Below, piece after piece: positions 23,645 to 34,975 of a DNA stretch of 64,000 nucleotides (position 1 is the stretch's first letter; the number at the start of each line of letters is the position of its first letter). Source of the stretch: Aspidapion aeneum (taxonomy: Eukaryota; Arthropoda; Insecta; Coleoptera; Brentidae); contig OY755039.1 of assembly GCA_963576565.1 (NCBI GenBank), positions 30,518,602 to 30,582,601 on the forward strand, read 5' to 3'. The notes below the pieces were generated by a model. The model was not told where the DNA came from. It did no database searches and saw nothing but the letters and a program-made list of their open reading frames with translations. Both the position numbers and the translations under genes were made by a program.

Positions 23645-23965
23645 TGGCCCCCGGAATCTCAAAATTTAAAAAATACAACGCAACGGTCGCAATGTTGCCG
23701 GCTGTCGCCTCCGCCCCACGCCATCCCGGGGCCCCAGAGACTTTCAACTTTTACTACTTGTTCGAAACTACAGGGTGAACGTCTGCGAGGCCGATTTCTC
23801 TCTTTACCTACCGGTGGGCGCGACAAAGACAGCTGCAAAATATCGCTTCTGTAGCGAGAGGGGCTTTTCAACCTTCTTATTGACCGTAGATTGTCGGTTC
23901 AGGGTCTGCGTGCTACATGGGGAGAGGTAAATGCAGGCGGACGCGTGGTTGCCGAGTGGGTTTTT
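23645..23965 (+). promoter_or_regulatory. GC-rich island, candidate promoter upstream of Dsp1
   Basis: About 300 bp of CpG-containing, GC-richer DNA stands out from its AT-rich surroundings, with no repeat homology seen elsewhere in the window. It ends with a donor-like AGAG|GTAAATG near 23,927. The position 1.6 kb upstream of the Dsp1 start codon would suit a promoter or 5' UTR exon. The short reverse ORF here has no recognisable domain. Confidence 0.3.
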
Positions 23966-24213
23966 AATTTAATTTACACTTTTATCAAAATAGATTCGTT
24001 TTATGTGTGCTTATATTTAACATGTTTAATTTGTGTCCTGTATTATCGCTCGCATATTTAAATACCCACTTGATACAACAAAATAATCGTAATTGTTTGG
24101 CAATATACATGTTCATGTACCTAAATAATTTTTGCAAAATTTTATATAGAAATAAATAAATAATACAGAAATAAATATAAATGTGGTCGAAATAAAATGC
24201 AGAATCTATCTAT

Positions 24214-25015
24214 CTATTTAAACTTCTTCAATCCTTCTTTGGCCTCCCTCAATATCTTCCACTCTTCTCTATCTGTCGTTGTGTTCATCCATCTAGTTCC
24301 CGCGTGTTTCTTCAAATCCTCCGCCTATCTCATTTGGGGTCTTCCCCTACTTCTTTTATTTTCCCAAGGTCTCCAGTCTACAATACATTTGTTCGATCGA
24401 TCGTCTTTGTTTAATGTTATGACCGGCAAATTTCCATTTTAATTTCGCTACTTATCTGACATTCCTTACTTTTGTTTTATTTCTTATCCATTGATTCCTT
24501 TTTCTTTCTGTTAGCTTTACATCTAGCATTTGTCTTTCCATTGATCTTTGGGATTTTGTTACCTTATTCATGTTTGATTTTGTAAGTGTCCAGGTCTGGG
24601 ATCCATAGGTAAGTACAGGGAGGATACATTGGTTTTACACTTTTGTTTTGAAGTACTGAGGATATTTTTTAATATGTAGTTTAATTTACCGAATACTGCC
24701 CAGACCAATCTTACGCGTCTCTTGATTTCAGCTGTTTGGTTTTTTTTTTTTAGTTTAATAATTTATCCCAGGTATATATATTTCTCTACTTATTCTATTT
24801 TCTTTTGGTCTATTCTGATCATAGATCTGTGTTTGTTATGATTTTGGTTTTAGTGTAGTTCATACTTAAGCCTATATTTTTAGCTGCAGTATCCAGTTCT
24901 TCCAGCATTTTTATCAGTTCTTCATTCTTGTCTGTTATTAAGGCGATATCATCCGCATATCTTAGGTGGTTTAAGTATTGTCCGTTTACTTTTATGCCTA
25001 TTTCTTCCAATCTAA
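24214..25015 (-). pseudogene. 5'-truncated LINE: C-terminal reverse transcriptase remnant
   Basis: Read on the minus strand, 24,819-25,010 encodes 'LNHLRYADDIALITDKNEEL', containing the YADD catalytic motif of reverse transcriptases, then 'LSMNYTKTKII'. Further downstream are the familiar LINE C-terminal tail segments ('AGHNIKQRRS'-like and 'TRWMNTTTDREEWKILREA') ending at a stop near 24,214. Several frame breaks and stops separate these parts. The 3' end grades into an AT-rich tail near 24,130-24,180. The 5' part, including the endonuclease and the front of the RT, is missing, typical of 5' truncation. Confidence 0.88.
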
Positions 25016-25149
25016 GCTTTCAAAAACATCTTCTAGGGCCTGGTTAAATAGTTTAGGGAATAATTATTTTATTACCTTTTAAAAAAAAGTGAAACCAAAT
25101 ATTAACAAGAGTTACTCAATCAAGTATTTCCATAAGTTTTGCATATTGG

Positions 25150-25570
25150 CAACGCCGCGAAGACGCTTGTTTTATTTTTTTCTTGAGCGTCAGGGGGCGT
25201 TCGTGTCGGACAACGTTATTGGCGTCCCTCGTGGCCAAACACTGTTGCCAGTTGTCGGGTATCAGTTGCCGCGCAAAGACGCAACGATTTCTCTCTCCTA
25301 GCTCTCTCGAATCGAATTTGCAAAGCAAGCGTGCTTTAGCTCTTTTGTTTTTCGGCTGCGGTTTAAAATATAATTAATATTCAAGTGTCGGTCGGTTGTT
25401 TCTTACTAATCATGTTTAAAAATTTTAAGTAAACCGTTTGGTTTGTTATGGTGAAAAGTTTGTATAATAATTTTTGACAAGAATTTTAAATTTATAATGT
25501 GGAGTGTAAGGTAAAAAGTGCGCGCGGGCAAATTTTGAAAGGGGTGGTTCTTCCACATCCAAATACGAAA
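25150..25570 (+). promoter_or_regulatory. Dsp1: Dsp1 5' flank and 5' UTR
   Basis: Relatively GC-rich, repeat-free sequence before the Dsp1 start. Two features may matter. A pyrimidine tract plus AG ('TCTCTCTCCTAG', about 25,290-25,301) could be an acceptor for upstream leader exons. A short upstream ORF (ATG at 25,497, stop at 25,512-25,514) precedes the main start. Transcription start is not determined. Confidence 0.5.
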
Positions 25571-26002
25571 ATGTCGGATAACATCGCTTGGGAGGTAAAG
25601 GAGGAGGGCGGAAGCAATAATATGTGGTGGCCTCAAGGGAACACCGATCAACAACAACAGGAACAACAGCAATATAATTTGCAACAGCAGCAACAACAAT
25701 ACGATGTAGCTACGTCGCAACACCAACAGCAAATGTTTAACTATAAAATGGCTAGCACTTTTCAAAATCAGACTTCCAATGTGGACCAGTCGTCGCCGGT
25801 AGGCGCGCAGGGTATGCGAGGCTATGACTACATGACAGGTGGTAATCCTCAGATGAACGCACCTGCCCAAGGGAACCAATGGTGGTATCCGCCCTCCACC
25901 ATGGACAACATACACAGCACCATGCAGAACATGCAACAGCAGCATCACCAGCAAAGTATGGCATCACCTGCCCAGTCTCCCTCCCCCCACAACTTAACCT
26001 CG
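25571..26002 (+). CDS. Dsp1: Dsp1 (HMGB family) coding exon 1, polyQ N-terminus
   Basis: Encodes the first 144 residues of a Dorsal switch protein 1/HMGB protein, a nuclear DNA-bending architectural factor that in Drosophila converts Dorsal into a repressor and helps recruit Polycomb proteins. The start is the first in-frame ATG, in good context (CGAAAATGT). The segment is Gln-rich (residues about 30-60 and 127-135) and keeps motifs seen in fly DSP1: 'FNYKMAS', 'GYDY' and 'QWWY'. It ends at codon boundary TCG|GTAAGA. The strong minus-strand ORF overlapping it is a shadow of the Gln codons. The following intron is 13.2 kb. Confidence 0.93.
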
Positions 26003-26643
26003 GTAAGAAACAAGGAAGAGAGAACCTGGTAAAACCACATACATATACCGGTCAGCTAACTCTTTTCTCTATTAGGCCAGTCAATAAATAATTAAAAATG
26101 GAGTGGAGAAAGTTTTTGTCAAATTGCACAATACTGTTTTTTATTGAAAAAGGAAAATTTTAAACACACAATGTAGGAAAAACAGCTGCTAGAGAATATG
26201 ATACTTCGATGTTTAATTATAAGAAATTACCGTTAGGTATCCTCCAATCTTACAAGAACAGTGGTTAATTGGCTGCTAACTGCAAAACTTACCGACGACC
26301 ATGGTTTTAAAAAAAATTTATTGCCCTAAAAATAATTATGTATAGGGCTATGTGTGTGATACAGGGCTTGTCAAAGTAGGTGTAAGTTCTATTAGGTGTA
26401 TACTGCTCTGATTTTCTTTGATAACTAGACGTTTTTGTTCGTATTTACGAGTATTACTAACTGCACTTCGTGTACATGAACAATAGAGTTTAGAGCTATC
26501 AAAGGAAATCTGTGCAGTATACCTATAGCCAATAGAACTTACATACTTTTACAAGCAGTGCATTTTGTATCACAGATATATATATCATAGCATGTATGAC
26601 ATTACATTTATCATAATAGATTCGTTTATTAAAATATCAGATA

Positions 26644-27262
26644 TACACGGTGTTTCACGAATATCGAAACATAGGCCTTTTGGGTATTTAGAGTGCGAAT
26701 TTGGAGAAACGCTTGGATACGTCGATTTTGTTTGAGAGGGGGGAAATTTTTGTAGCATGAACCCCTTTCGGGGGGTTATACTTCACCCCTATATTTTGTA
26801 TAGGGAAAGTGGGTCTAGTGATACCTTGTTTTCAAGCTCTCTTGAATATCTTTACAACCATGTACAAATTTCGAAAACCCATCGATTAGTTTTTGAGATA
26901 TTTGCTTTCAAATTTTCAAATTTAACATGGAATGATAAAATAAAAATTAAATCTGAAAAATAATTAAATTCTAATTAAATTTTTGTTTTATCATTCCATG
27001 TTAAATTTGAAAGTGTGAAGGCAATTAACTCAAAAACTAATGGATAGATTTTTGAAATTTTTACACCGTTGTAAGTGCATTCAAAAGGCCTTCAAAACAG
27101 GGTTGACCCACTTTCCCTATTCAAAATATAGGGGTAAAGTATACCCCTCGAAGGGGGTTCGTGCTACAAAAATTTCAAGATAGCCAAAAAGTGTCCCCCT
27201 CGCAAACAAAATCGACGTGTCCGAGCGTTTCTCCAAATTAGCACTCTAAATACCCAAAAAGG
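26644..27262. mobile_element. CACGGTGTTTCACGAA palindromic MITE, near-full copy
   Basis: Starts TACACGGTGTTTCACGAATA after TA. The left arm ('GTGCGAATTTGGAGAAACGC', 'CTATATTTTGTATAGGG', 'TTAGTTTTTGAGATATTTGC', 'TTTAACATGGAATGATAAAA') is repeated inverted from about 26,980 to 27,262. Arms are about 300 bp, so the whole element can fold on itself. The right terminus is cut by the next element at 27,262. Confidence 0.88.
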
Positions 27263-27726
27263 AGTGAGTGTGGGTAAGGTATAAATGACAAAAAATGTTT
27301 TATTTAGAGTCTGATTTTCTGGGAATAGCTCCTGCATGGTCTCAAACTAAGATGTTAAGAAAATAAGCTAAATCAGTTAATTGGGTTTAGTAGGTTGATT
27401 TGATAAAAAGTTATAGGAGTATTAAAAGATATCTGAAAAGCTTAAGAGAAGTTGTTTTGAAAGTTACAGCAAATACTCAATTTTTAGAAAAATCTTCATA
27501 AACATTTTAATAACTAATAATTATTAATTAATTAATAACCTTTTCCAATATATTTTAAAACTAAGGTACTTATACTTTTTATCAATTCAGGCTACTTAAA
27601 CACCCTGTATATTAATTAATTTGGTTCATTTTCTTAGCTTCTTTCTTAGTCTGAGACCAAGTAGGAGCAATACCTAGAAAATCAAAATCTAAAATTTGTT
27701 ATCATTTATACCTTACCCACACTCAA
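27262..27726. mobile_element. Palindromic MITE, about 465 bp
   Basis: The left end TGAGTGTGGGTAAGGTATAA pairs with the right end (reverse complement TGAGTGTGGGTAAGGTATAA), and homology continues for about 110 bp ('TGATTTTCT', 'GCTCCT', 'GGTCTCA'). No ORF. Inserted into or abutting the preceding MITE, whose right end it truncates. Confidence 0.85.
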
Positions 27727-27729
27727 TCT

Positions 27730-28690
27730 GTGGACACACTGTATGTATGTATAAATCCGATAAACGCGGAGGACATAAAGACTTTAAAGCCCAACTTATC
27801 AAGGCACGTTGTAACCACAATTTTTTTGCGCGATTGGTTCTAAAAAATGCCGTGTCTGTCAAAAATAAAAGACTACCTTGCAAAAAAGTTCTCTGGACAG
27901 ATATTTTCAACTCTTTTCAATTTGTCTTATCGTAAATTTGTGCACTCGTATGGTAGCAGCTCTTTGTCTACCCTAAGACTTGTGCAGTATCACTGTTGCA
28001 ATTTGAAATCGATTGGTAAAGTTGTTCTCTGTACTCGTGCCCTGTCTGTTACCCGATCAAAGCTGTACAGTTACTCTATAATGTGGATATGAGCCCTTAT
28101 TTCCAATTTTTAGTGTGGGTGGCGGGGTATGCTAGGTGTTCAGATACAAAAAAAGGATGTTCTACGAACTATACAACCCACCAAAACCTCAATTTCCTAA
28201 ATGTAAGAATGACCAAAAATATTGAACGTTTAAGTTTACACCCGGACACACTGTATATTGACCAACCCTGTCCCATGAATAATTTTGAATTCTGTCATCG
28301 GCTAATTTATAACCAAACGGGCACGTAAAATAATAAAATTGGATAAGAACTTTTAAAATTATGTAGTTACTAAACTAAAATTCTACAGTAGAAATATTTT
28401 GTACATTATAGTATCCAAAAAAAACTTTATTCATTTTCCGTTTAATTTATTTCGGTTAGGAAATTCGTATTACCCCCGTGAATTTATACCCTAGAAAAAT
28501 TATTCAAATTATTAAAAAACGGCAGTTTATATCCCTAATTTATTTTAAGCTTGTGGAGGTTTTAGACAGTTTATCTTACTTAAAACATTTCTCATTTTAA
28601 GATGCAGTAAAAAAACCAATGATGTCATCTAAATAGCAAACTATAGCTTTGTAACCACTAGTAACTAATATACTTAATACAATAATATTG
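27730..28690. other. Dsp1 intron 1, no feature recognised
   Basis: 'GGACACACTGTAT' occurs at about 27,732 and 28,244, possibly ends of a decayed element. Short ORFs here have no recognisable domains. Confidence 0.3.
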
Positions 28691-28698
28691 AGATAATA

Positions 28699-29733
28699 GG
28701 GACCTTTTGCACTCCCTCCTTTAGCTAACTTTATCGTTTATAACTGCGACCAATTTTGACCTTTTGCAGGCACAATTTTTTCTCCTTTATCCTTTATTTA
28801 TCTGTCGAAAGAAAGTGTTCTGTAGGCAAAATTAATTAAAAAGTTCCGAAAACAACTAGGGAAAAACTGAAAGAGCAATACCAGTGAAAAACTGCCAGCA
28901 AAATATTAGGATTAGGTCTGTTTACTGTGTACTTGTTATTATTTTTACGCACTTCGCAGAACATTGAGGACTTTTGGTTAGTTGGTGAACACTGTTGCCA
29001 AACAACACATACCTACCAGTTTTTATAAAAAATAATTTTCAATAACTGGCATAAAATTAAATCTGCGGGTTACTCCGCATTGGTAGCTCTTGAAATAATT
29101 GTCTGGTATCAAAAATATTTTAAATTTACATTACATTTTGAGATAACGTTATATGCGCGGCAACACTGTCTCTAAATAAAGGAACTAGTAGCCTGCGTTA
29201 TTAGGGACATTTTGGGTCAGGTCAAATAACAGAAAATTTGACAGCTGTTACCGTTATTGTTACTAAGAATAACGGCAACATTCAGTGCAAAAAATATAGA
29301 TTTTGGAACACTGAAGATAACACAACACAAACGTTAATTTAGTAGTTTCATACACCTTCAACTTTTTGTTTATTTATATTTGTTAATTTATTTTTATTAG
29401 ATTTATGGCTTTTTACAAACCAAACTACCGAATTATAGTAAAAAATTCGACTGCATTAAACAAAAGAATAGAAACTAACCTTAAAAAATAGCGGTAACAT
29501 TAAAGGCCGGCCACCGTAAGTACCGGGCGCCGTTACCGTACATAACAAAAAAGGAGCGAGAAGCTGCTAATGCGCAGACTCAGTAATAACAATAACGGTA
29601 ACAAAGTGTAAAATACGCGACCCAAAATGTCCCTATTCTAACACAATCCTTTAGGAAAGGATAAGTTTCAAACCCGGTAACTGCCCATGCCTCAAATAGA
29701 AGATAAGAGAAAAATGGGACATGCAAAAGGTCC
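28699..29733. mobile_element. GGGACCTTTTGCA-ended element with a second element nested inside
   Basis: Left end GGGACCTTTTGCA; right end TGCAAAAGGTCC. ATAATA flanks both sides (28,693-28,698 and 29,734-29,739). A similar right end (GCAAAAGGTCCC) is at about 45,487. No transposase. The element at 29,203-29,634 sits inside. Confidence 0.6.
29203..29634. mobile_element. AGGGACATTTTGGGTC-ended MITE (432 bp)
   Basis: Ends AGGGACATTTTGGGTC and GACCCAAAATGTCCCT are perfect inverted repeats of 16 bp, flanked on both sides by ATT. Internal 'TTACCGTTATTGTTA' and 'AATAACAATAACGGTAA' also pair. The flank triplet suits a 3-bp target duplication as in PIF/Harbinger-type elements, but this is inference. 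Confidence 0.78.
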
Positions 29734-29739
29734 ATAATA

Positions 29740-30630
29740 ATTTAATAACTTTTTCATCAAGAGTGCCTTAAAAGGTTTGTGCGAAGAAGGGTTGGTAATT
29801 ACACACAACTGTCTTGGTAACGAAGATCTAAGTGAATGTGATTCGCAAGGATTTTGCTCTAAGATGGAGGCAAAACTCCTAAAACCTTGAAATTTATATC
29901 AGGATGTAGCTATATTACCTAACTAAAGAAAGGCTTACCTAGCCCTTACAATTTATATCTGTATGTAGCTGTGCTATCTAATAACTAAAGGCTCATCTAA
30001 CCTTGACTTTTAGATTATGACTTGGGCATTTTTTATTATAAGAGCTGTCAAAAATGTTGAATCAAATAAGTGGAGTCTTGGATGAGGTAGATCCTTACCC
30101 CATGCTCATTATTTCATATCCTCATGTCTTTACAGACTTGAGAGTACTTTCTCATGAATCCTGTCTTGGGCCTCCAGAGAAATAACTCGAGCCTACAACT
30201 CACAAAAGAGTATAATCGAATCTAGTATTAATGTTGTCTTTCAACAAAAGTGTATACTTGGTATTTGTTATTATAATCTTTTTTGACTGGGCTATAGAGG
30301 GCATGGCAGGCCAGCTTGTAAGTCCGCCTACCTGAATTTGACCCTCGGGCAACAAGCAAAGGATCTTGATCTCTAGAAGTGGTTTCTGACCACGGATCGC
30401 CTTATGGATGACCCACCAAATAAAAAACATTTTTATTAACAGTTTTAACTTTAATATAATTAAATCGTTGTTAATAATAATAATAAATTAGGATGTATGT
30501 AATTTATGCGATAAATTTCAATCCTGGTGTTTTGCAAGAAAATACCTTTCAAATTAAAAAATGTTTTTGTTTTTTAAATAAAATTTGAAACTGGCTTGAT
30601 TTTTTTTTTATCATCAATCATCATTTCGAA
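29740..30630. other. Dsp1 intron 1, no feature recognised
   Basis: Possible diverged direct similarity between 29,890-29,940 and 29,945-30,000 ('AATTTATATC(A/T)G(G/T)ATGTAGCT'). No exon. Confidence 0.35.
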
Positions 30631-30634
30631 ATTT

Positions 30635-31735
30635 TGTGTGCACAGTGTGCCTGAACGAAGTATAGGTTACATAGAAATAGTTCCAAAAACTAATTGCACA
30701 TTTTGAATATGGACTCTTTCCTGACTTTAGAGCGATATTCATATGATCCTCTTCTCGAAATTTTATCAACTTTTTGCCATTTTTTCTAGTTAGTCTAGGC
30801 ACTGGCTCCTGTCATCATGTGTGATATAATATGTGCGCTCAGTTTGACTGCGGGGCATTGTTAAGCACCCATAGTTGTATTAAAAAAGTTTGGTTGCGTG
30901 GTTGAACTCATGGTCGTTTGGCCGCCATCTTTGAAAATGGCCGCCAAATTGATAGATTTTTTTGTTTAGGCGTATCCCCTACCCTGTCATCCGATTTTAA
31001 TTTTTTAAGGCTTGTTATACTCCTTTTTTTAAAGGCAAATAAATTGTGTTATTACACATTTTTTAATAAATCAAGTAGTTTTTGAGATATACCAAGATTA
31101 TTAGTATTTGCGCTCGCAAAATAATTAAAATAATACCTCATGGTCATTTTATTGTAGCTACAATATTATTGAAATTTGTTTTTTTTTGTTACATAAAAGG
31201 CTTTAAACCTTTCACAGAAGAGGATATTGACTTTATGTTTTTAGAGTTCGATGGATGGATGGATGGATGGATGGATAGTACCCCTAAAGACTGCCTAAAA
31301 GAAGGTGGATTTGCAGCGAAACGATGCATCCAGCGAAAAACGTTAAAAATAATTTTTGGTGGTACTTTTAATTCCGCCTTAAAAAATTAAAATAGGACCA
31401 CTGGGTAGTGGTAACAAAAAATATTTTATTTTGGCAGCCAAACGACCATGAGTTCGACTACGAGACCAAACTTTTTTTTATACCGCTATGGGTGCTTAAC
31501 AAAGCCCCGCAGTCAAACTAAGCGCATATATTAGGTCACACGTGACAGGAGCCAGCGCCTAGACTAACTAGAAAGCAGGCAAAAAAATGATAAAATTTCG
31601 AGAAGAGGATCAGCTAGGATTTATATGAATATGGCTCTGAAGTCAAGAAAGAGTCCATATTCAAAATGTGCAATTAGTTTTTGGAACCATTTTTATGTAA
31701 CCTATACTTCATTCAGGCACACTGTGTGTGGTCTA
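30635..31735. mobile_element. Foldback element, 1.1 kb, about 300-bp arms
   Basis: The left arm (30,635-30,945) and right arm (31,435-31,735) are inverted copies sharing 'CACAGTGTGCCTGAA', 'CTAATTGCACATTTTGAATA', 'GAGAAGAGGATC', 'CTAGTTAGTCTAGGC' and 'CATGGTCGTTTGGC'. The loop contains a (GGAT)n tract (31,248-31,276) and no transposase ORF. Confidence 0.88.
31248..31276 (+). repeat. (GATG)n microsatellite
   Basis: About seven GATG units inside the loop of the foldback element. Confidence 0.95.
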
Positions 31736-31739
31736 ATTT

Positions 31740-32285
31740 CAATCATTAAAGAATTGCTTTTAAAAAAGTTATCCCTGTGTTTCCACTAGCATGTTTTATC
31801 ATTGTTTTGTCCTTTTGTTCTTTCAACTTTTGATTAAAACAATAAATGTTAAAAAGTATAAAAATTCCGAATTTAATTTTACAAAATTCAGTGTCCTTAA
31901 AGTTTACCAATTTTGACCAAGACTCATCCTATTTATGTCCACCATTATCATCTGAAAATCGAAATTAAATAACAATCAAGTATTAACTGCAGTAAATATT
32001 TTTAGTTATTTTTATAATTAAAGTTAAAAATAATTTTTAAATTGAATTTTACTCCTGCAAATCAGGAAGTTGCAGCTCATATTTCACTTTGGCCTTTATG
32101 GTAAAAGCAATTATTATTTCGGAAATATAATACCTTTACTACTTAGTAGAGATGGATATCAATAATAATATAATTAATATTCAACAATACGCCGTAAATA
32201 TGCTTTAAACTTGAGTTACCACAATGTAGTCAACCCTCAAAAAAAATTTTTTACTAATTAGTTAAATTTCAATGGCATGGCTGTA
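31740..32285. other. Dsp1 intron 1, no feature recognised
   Basis: AT-rich, no supported feature. Confidence 0.3.
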
Positions 32286-32289
32286 AGTT

Positions 32290-33200
32290 TTACATAGAAA
32301 AAAGTATTGTCGAAAAACAAAACCAAGTCTTAATTTTGTCGAAAATAAAACAATGGAAAATAAAATAGACAAAATAATTTACACGAAGCGTAATTTTGTC
32401 TATCCGTAAACATGCCGAAAATAATCTAGACGACAAAATTTAGACAAAGAGTAATTTCGTCGGTCCGTAAAAATGTCGAAAATAATATATTCGAAACGTA
32501 AAAGCATCGAAACGGAGTATGGTCGAACCGTCGAAAATGAACGTGCGATGTCGCCATATCTTGAAAAGTTTCTTAGCCAAATTTATTGAACTGGCAATGA
32601 CAGTTGCGCTATTTATGGGTAGATGGCGTCTGATGTTATTTTAAGGTAGAAATTAATTAATTAGCTTCAGAAAGTCGAGTTTTTTTTCACGGCTTGTCCA
32701 GTACACAGGCCCATGACAGGTTTAATAAAGATTTAGAACTTCCAAAAGGCGAACAGGAGAGCTAATTTAAGGAAAAGTAGGTTACATATATTCAAGATAT
32801 GTTGAGTTTTAACCCCTAGGTGCACCGTAACAAGGCTTAGCTAATCTATTCTCCCTTTGATGTTTTGTGTTTTCAACAAGGACTTAATCGCTAATAAGTG
32901 ACTAATCCAAGATATGTGCTTTTGGGTTTAATGAGCTTAAGGTAGTTATTTATAATATTTATTTTAAATTTATACCACCAAGATCTATATGATGTAACAG
33001 AACAATTAGCAACGCGGAGCGATTTTTGAAATTTTGATATAATATCGACGACTTTAGAATTATTCGACCTTTTTGGGTTTCAACATAACTCTGTTTCGAT
33101 GCTGTTATTTTTCGACTATATTATTTTTGACATTTTTACGATTGACATTGATTCTATTTTCGAGCAAACTACGGTTCAACATGCCTCGATCAATTTTTTT
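32290..33200. mobile_element. Foldback-like element with GTCGAAAATAA subrepeats
   Basis: The left arm (32,290-32,545) repeats 'GTCGAAAATAA', 'CGTAATTTTGTC' and 'CCGTAAAAATGTCGAAAATA'. The right arm (33,040-33,195) carries the inverse ('TTATTTTTGACATTTTTACG', 'GTTTCGATGCTG'). As in the 10.8-11.6 kb element, short subrepeats fill the arms. Confidence 0.65.
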
Positions 33201-33595
33201 AGTGACGAAAAACCAAGAGCCCATACTTTTGGATTATATTTTTACTATTTTTACAGATTACACGATGAAATGACTTAAAATTTATCAAAAATTTTCTGCT
33301 GAATTAATTTTAATAATAACCTAACTTACCCTTAGATTGCCTAGATCTTTACAAAAAAGTTACAAAAAGAAACATTATTTTGGCCACTTCCTCGTTTGTT
33401 TTTCAATTTTTAAATCAGATAGTGACCGGCCTATTCTTTAATTTTTAGTTTTTCCTCTAGCGAAAAACCACTAAAAGGGTTTTTTAAGACGGTAATTTTC
33501 TTCATTTTCACTTAAAAAATAGAACAATACGCAGAATATACGGGTATATTTTTGGTCGCGTAATTTAGAGGACGTAAATTAAACCACACATGATC
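33185..33595 (+). repeat. Dispersed direct repeat, sister copy at 41,617-42,122
   Basis: Shares with the 41.6-kb copy 'TCAATTTTTTTAGTG', 'TCTGCTGAATTAATT', 'AATAATAAC(C/T)TAACTTACCC', 'AGTGACCGGCCTA' and 'TTTTCCTCTAGC' in the same order and strand. Both copies are in Dsp1 introns. Confidence 0.85.
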
Positions 33596-33599
33596 CATT

Positions 33600-34091
33600 A
33601 TGTTACATTTTTAAACATTTCTCATCCATCATTTTGGTAGGGGATTAAAAAAATGTCCCTTTTTCTTCTGAATTTTCCCCTTTTCCCTTTTTTGCAGCAC
33701 AAACTCGCTAAAAGCCCTGAGAGCTGGATTGCCTTTGTTCTCTTATCAATGGGTGATATGGAGGAAAACAAACAAAACTTTACGATAAAATTATTTGCGA
33801 GCCACTAAGGAACTTAAAATAAATAAATAATTAATAATTACCAAACTTAAAGAGAACGGTATATACGATTCGATCATAAGAAAGAATGATAAAGCAATAT
33901 TTGGTCGGCCATTTTTGAGATCTGGACTATCAGCCTTGATCGTTTTTTTTTCGCCATAAGGTCAAATATCATTGGCTGGGAAAAATAAGGGTGACCAGAT
34001 ATTTTAGAAAACAAAATTAAAATTTTTTGGTCTGCTTATGCTGATTAAAAGTAACAAAAAACAGATACTTTATTAATAAGAAGTAAAATTA

Positions 34092-34122
<31 letters not shown>

Positions 34123-34370
34123 TTGACACCCGTCACTTATTTTCTCATTTGGTTGGAGGTTGAGATACAATTATGTTTGACAAGAATTTTTAAAATGTGT
34201 ACAGCGTGTCCCATTTTCGATGGGATTAAATGGGAAACTCGGTTATTATTAAAGATATCGATTTTCTGATTGCACCTTACCGTGCTCTTTTTTTGAGCCG
34301 GTAAAAACGGTGTAATCAGATTTTGCTATACCCCGTGGTTTCGCTAATACAGGGAGTTTTTGAAAATTTT
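33600..34370. other. Dsp1 intron 1; (TA)n near 34,090-34,115
   Basis: A dinucleotide run of about 12 TA. 'ACAGCGTGTCCCATTTTCGA' near 34,201 looks like a MITE end without a partner. Confidence 0.4.
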
Positions 34371-34375
34371 TTTTT

Positions 34376-34975
34376 TAATAATAGCAAGCGTCGGTTGGTT
34401 GTTAACCAAAGTTATGTTAAAAAGTATTACAAATTCGAACAATAATCGTAATATATTAAGCTTCTTTAGAACTGTGTATTATTAAAAAAATCATAAAAGC
34501 CATGGATGACCAAAATAAATATGCTTTCCAAAAATATATTTAAAAAAATTTGAAACGCTGTTTAAAAGCAGCAGTTTCCAACCATACAAGTTTTTTTCTC
34601 AGTTTAATAAAAAAACTACTTGTAAAGTAATTTTTGTTTGACCTTATCCCTCTTTATCCAGTTTTCTTATGGATTTTTGCTATTGTTTAGAAGACACTTT
34701 TAAAAACAACGAAAAAAAATCTTTTTTTAATGTACGTTTTTGAATAATTATTTGTACTTTACGTTAAACAAAACTTGTTTTGTTGGTAATTATTGCTTTT
34801 AAACCAAGTAAAAAAAAACTACATAAATATTCTAAGAAAGCCTTCCTGATTTTTATGGTTTTTGCAATAATACACAATGCTGGAGAAGCTTAAAATGTTA
34901 TTATCAATATTTGTTCTAATCCGTAATAGTTTTTAACATAGCTTAAGTTTGTTAGCCAACTGACGCATGACGTTT
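34376..34975. mobile_element. Foldback element, about 600 bp
   Basis: The left arm ('GCGTCGGTTGGTTGTTAACC', 'ATGTTAAAAAGTATTAC', 'TTAAGCTTCTTTAGAAC', 'TGTGTATTATT') is repeated inverted from about 34,780 to 34,965 with moderate divergence. Confidence 0.75.

Noticed and set aside
25406..25954. 182-codon minus-strand ORF rich in Leu
   Set aside because: Antisense shadow of the CAG/CAA-rich Dsp1 exon.
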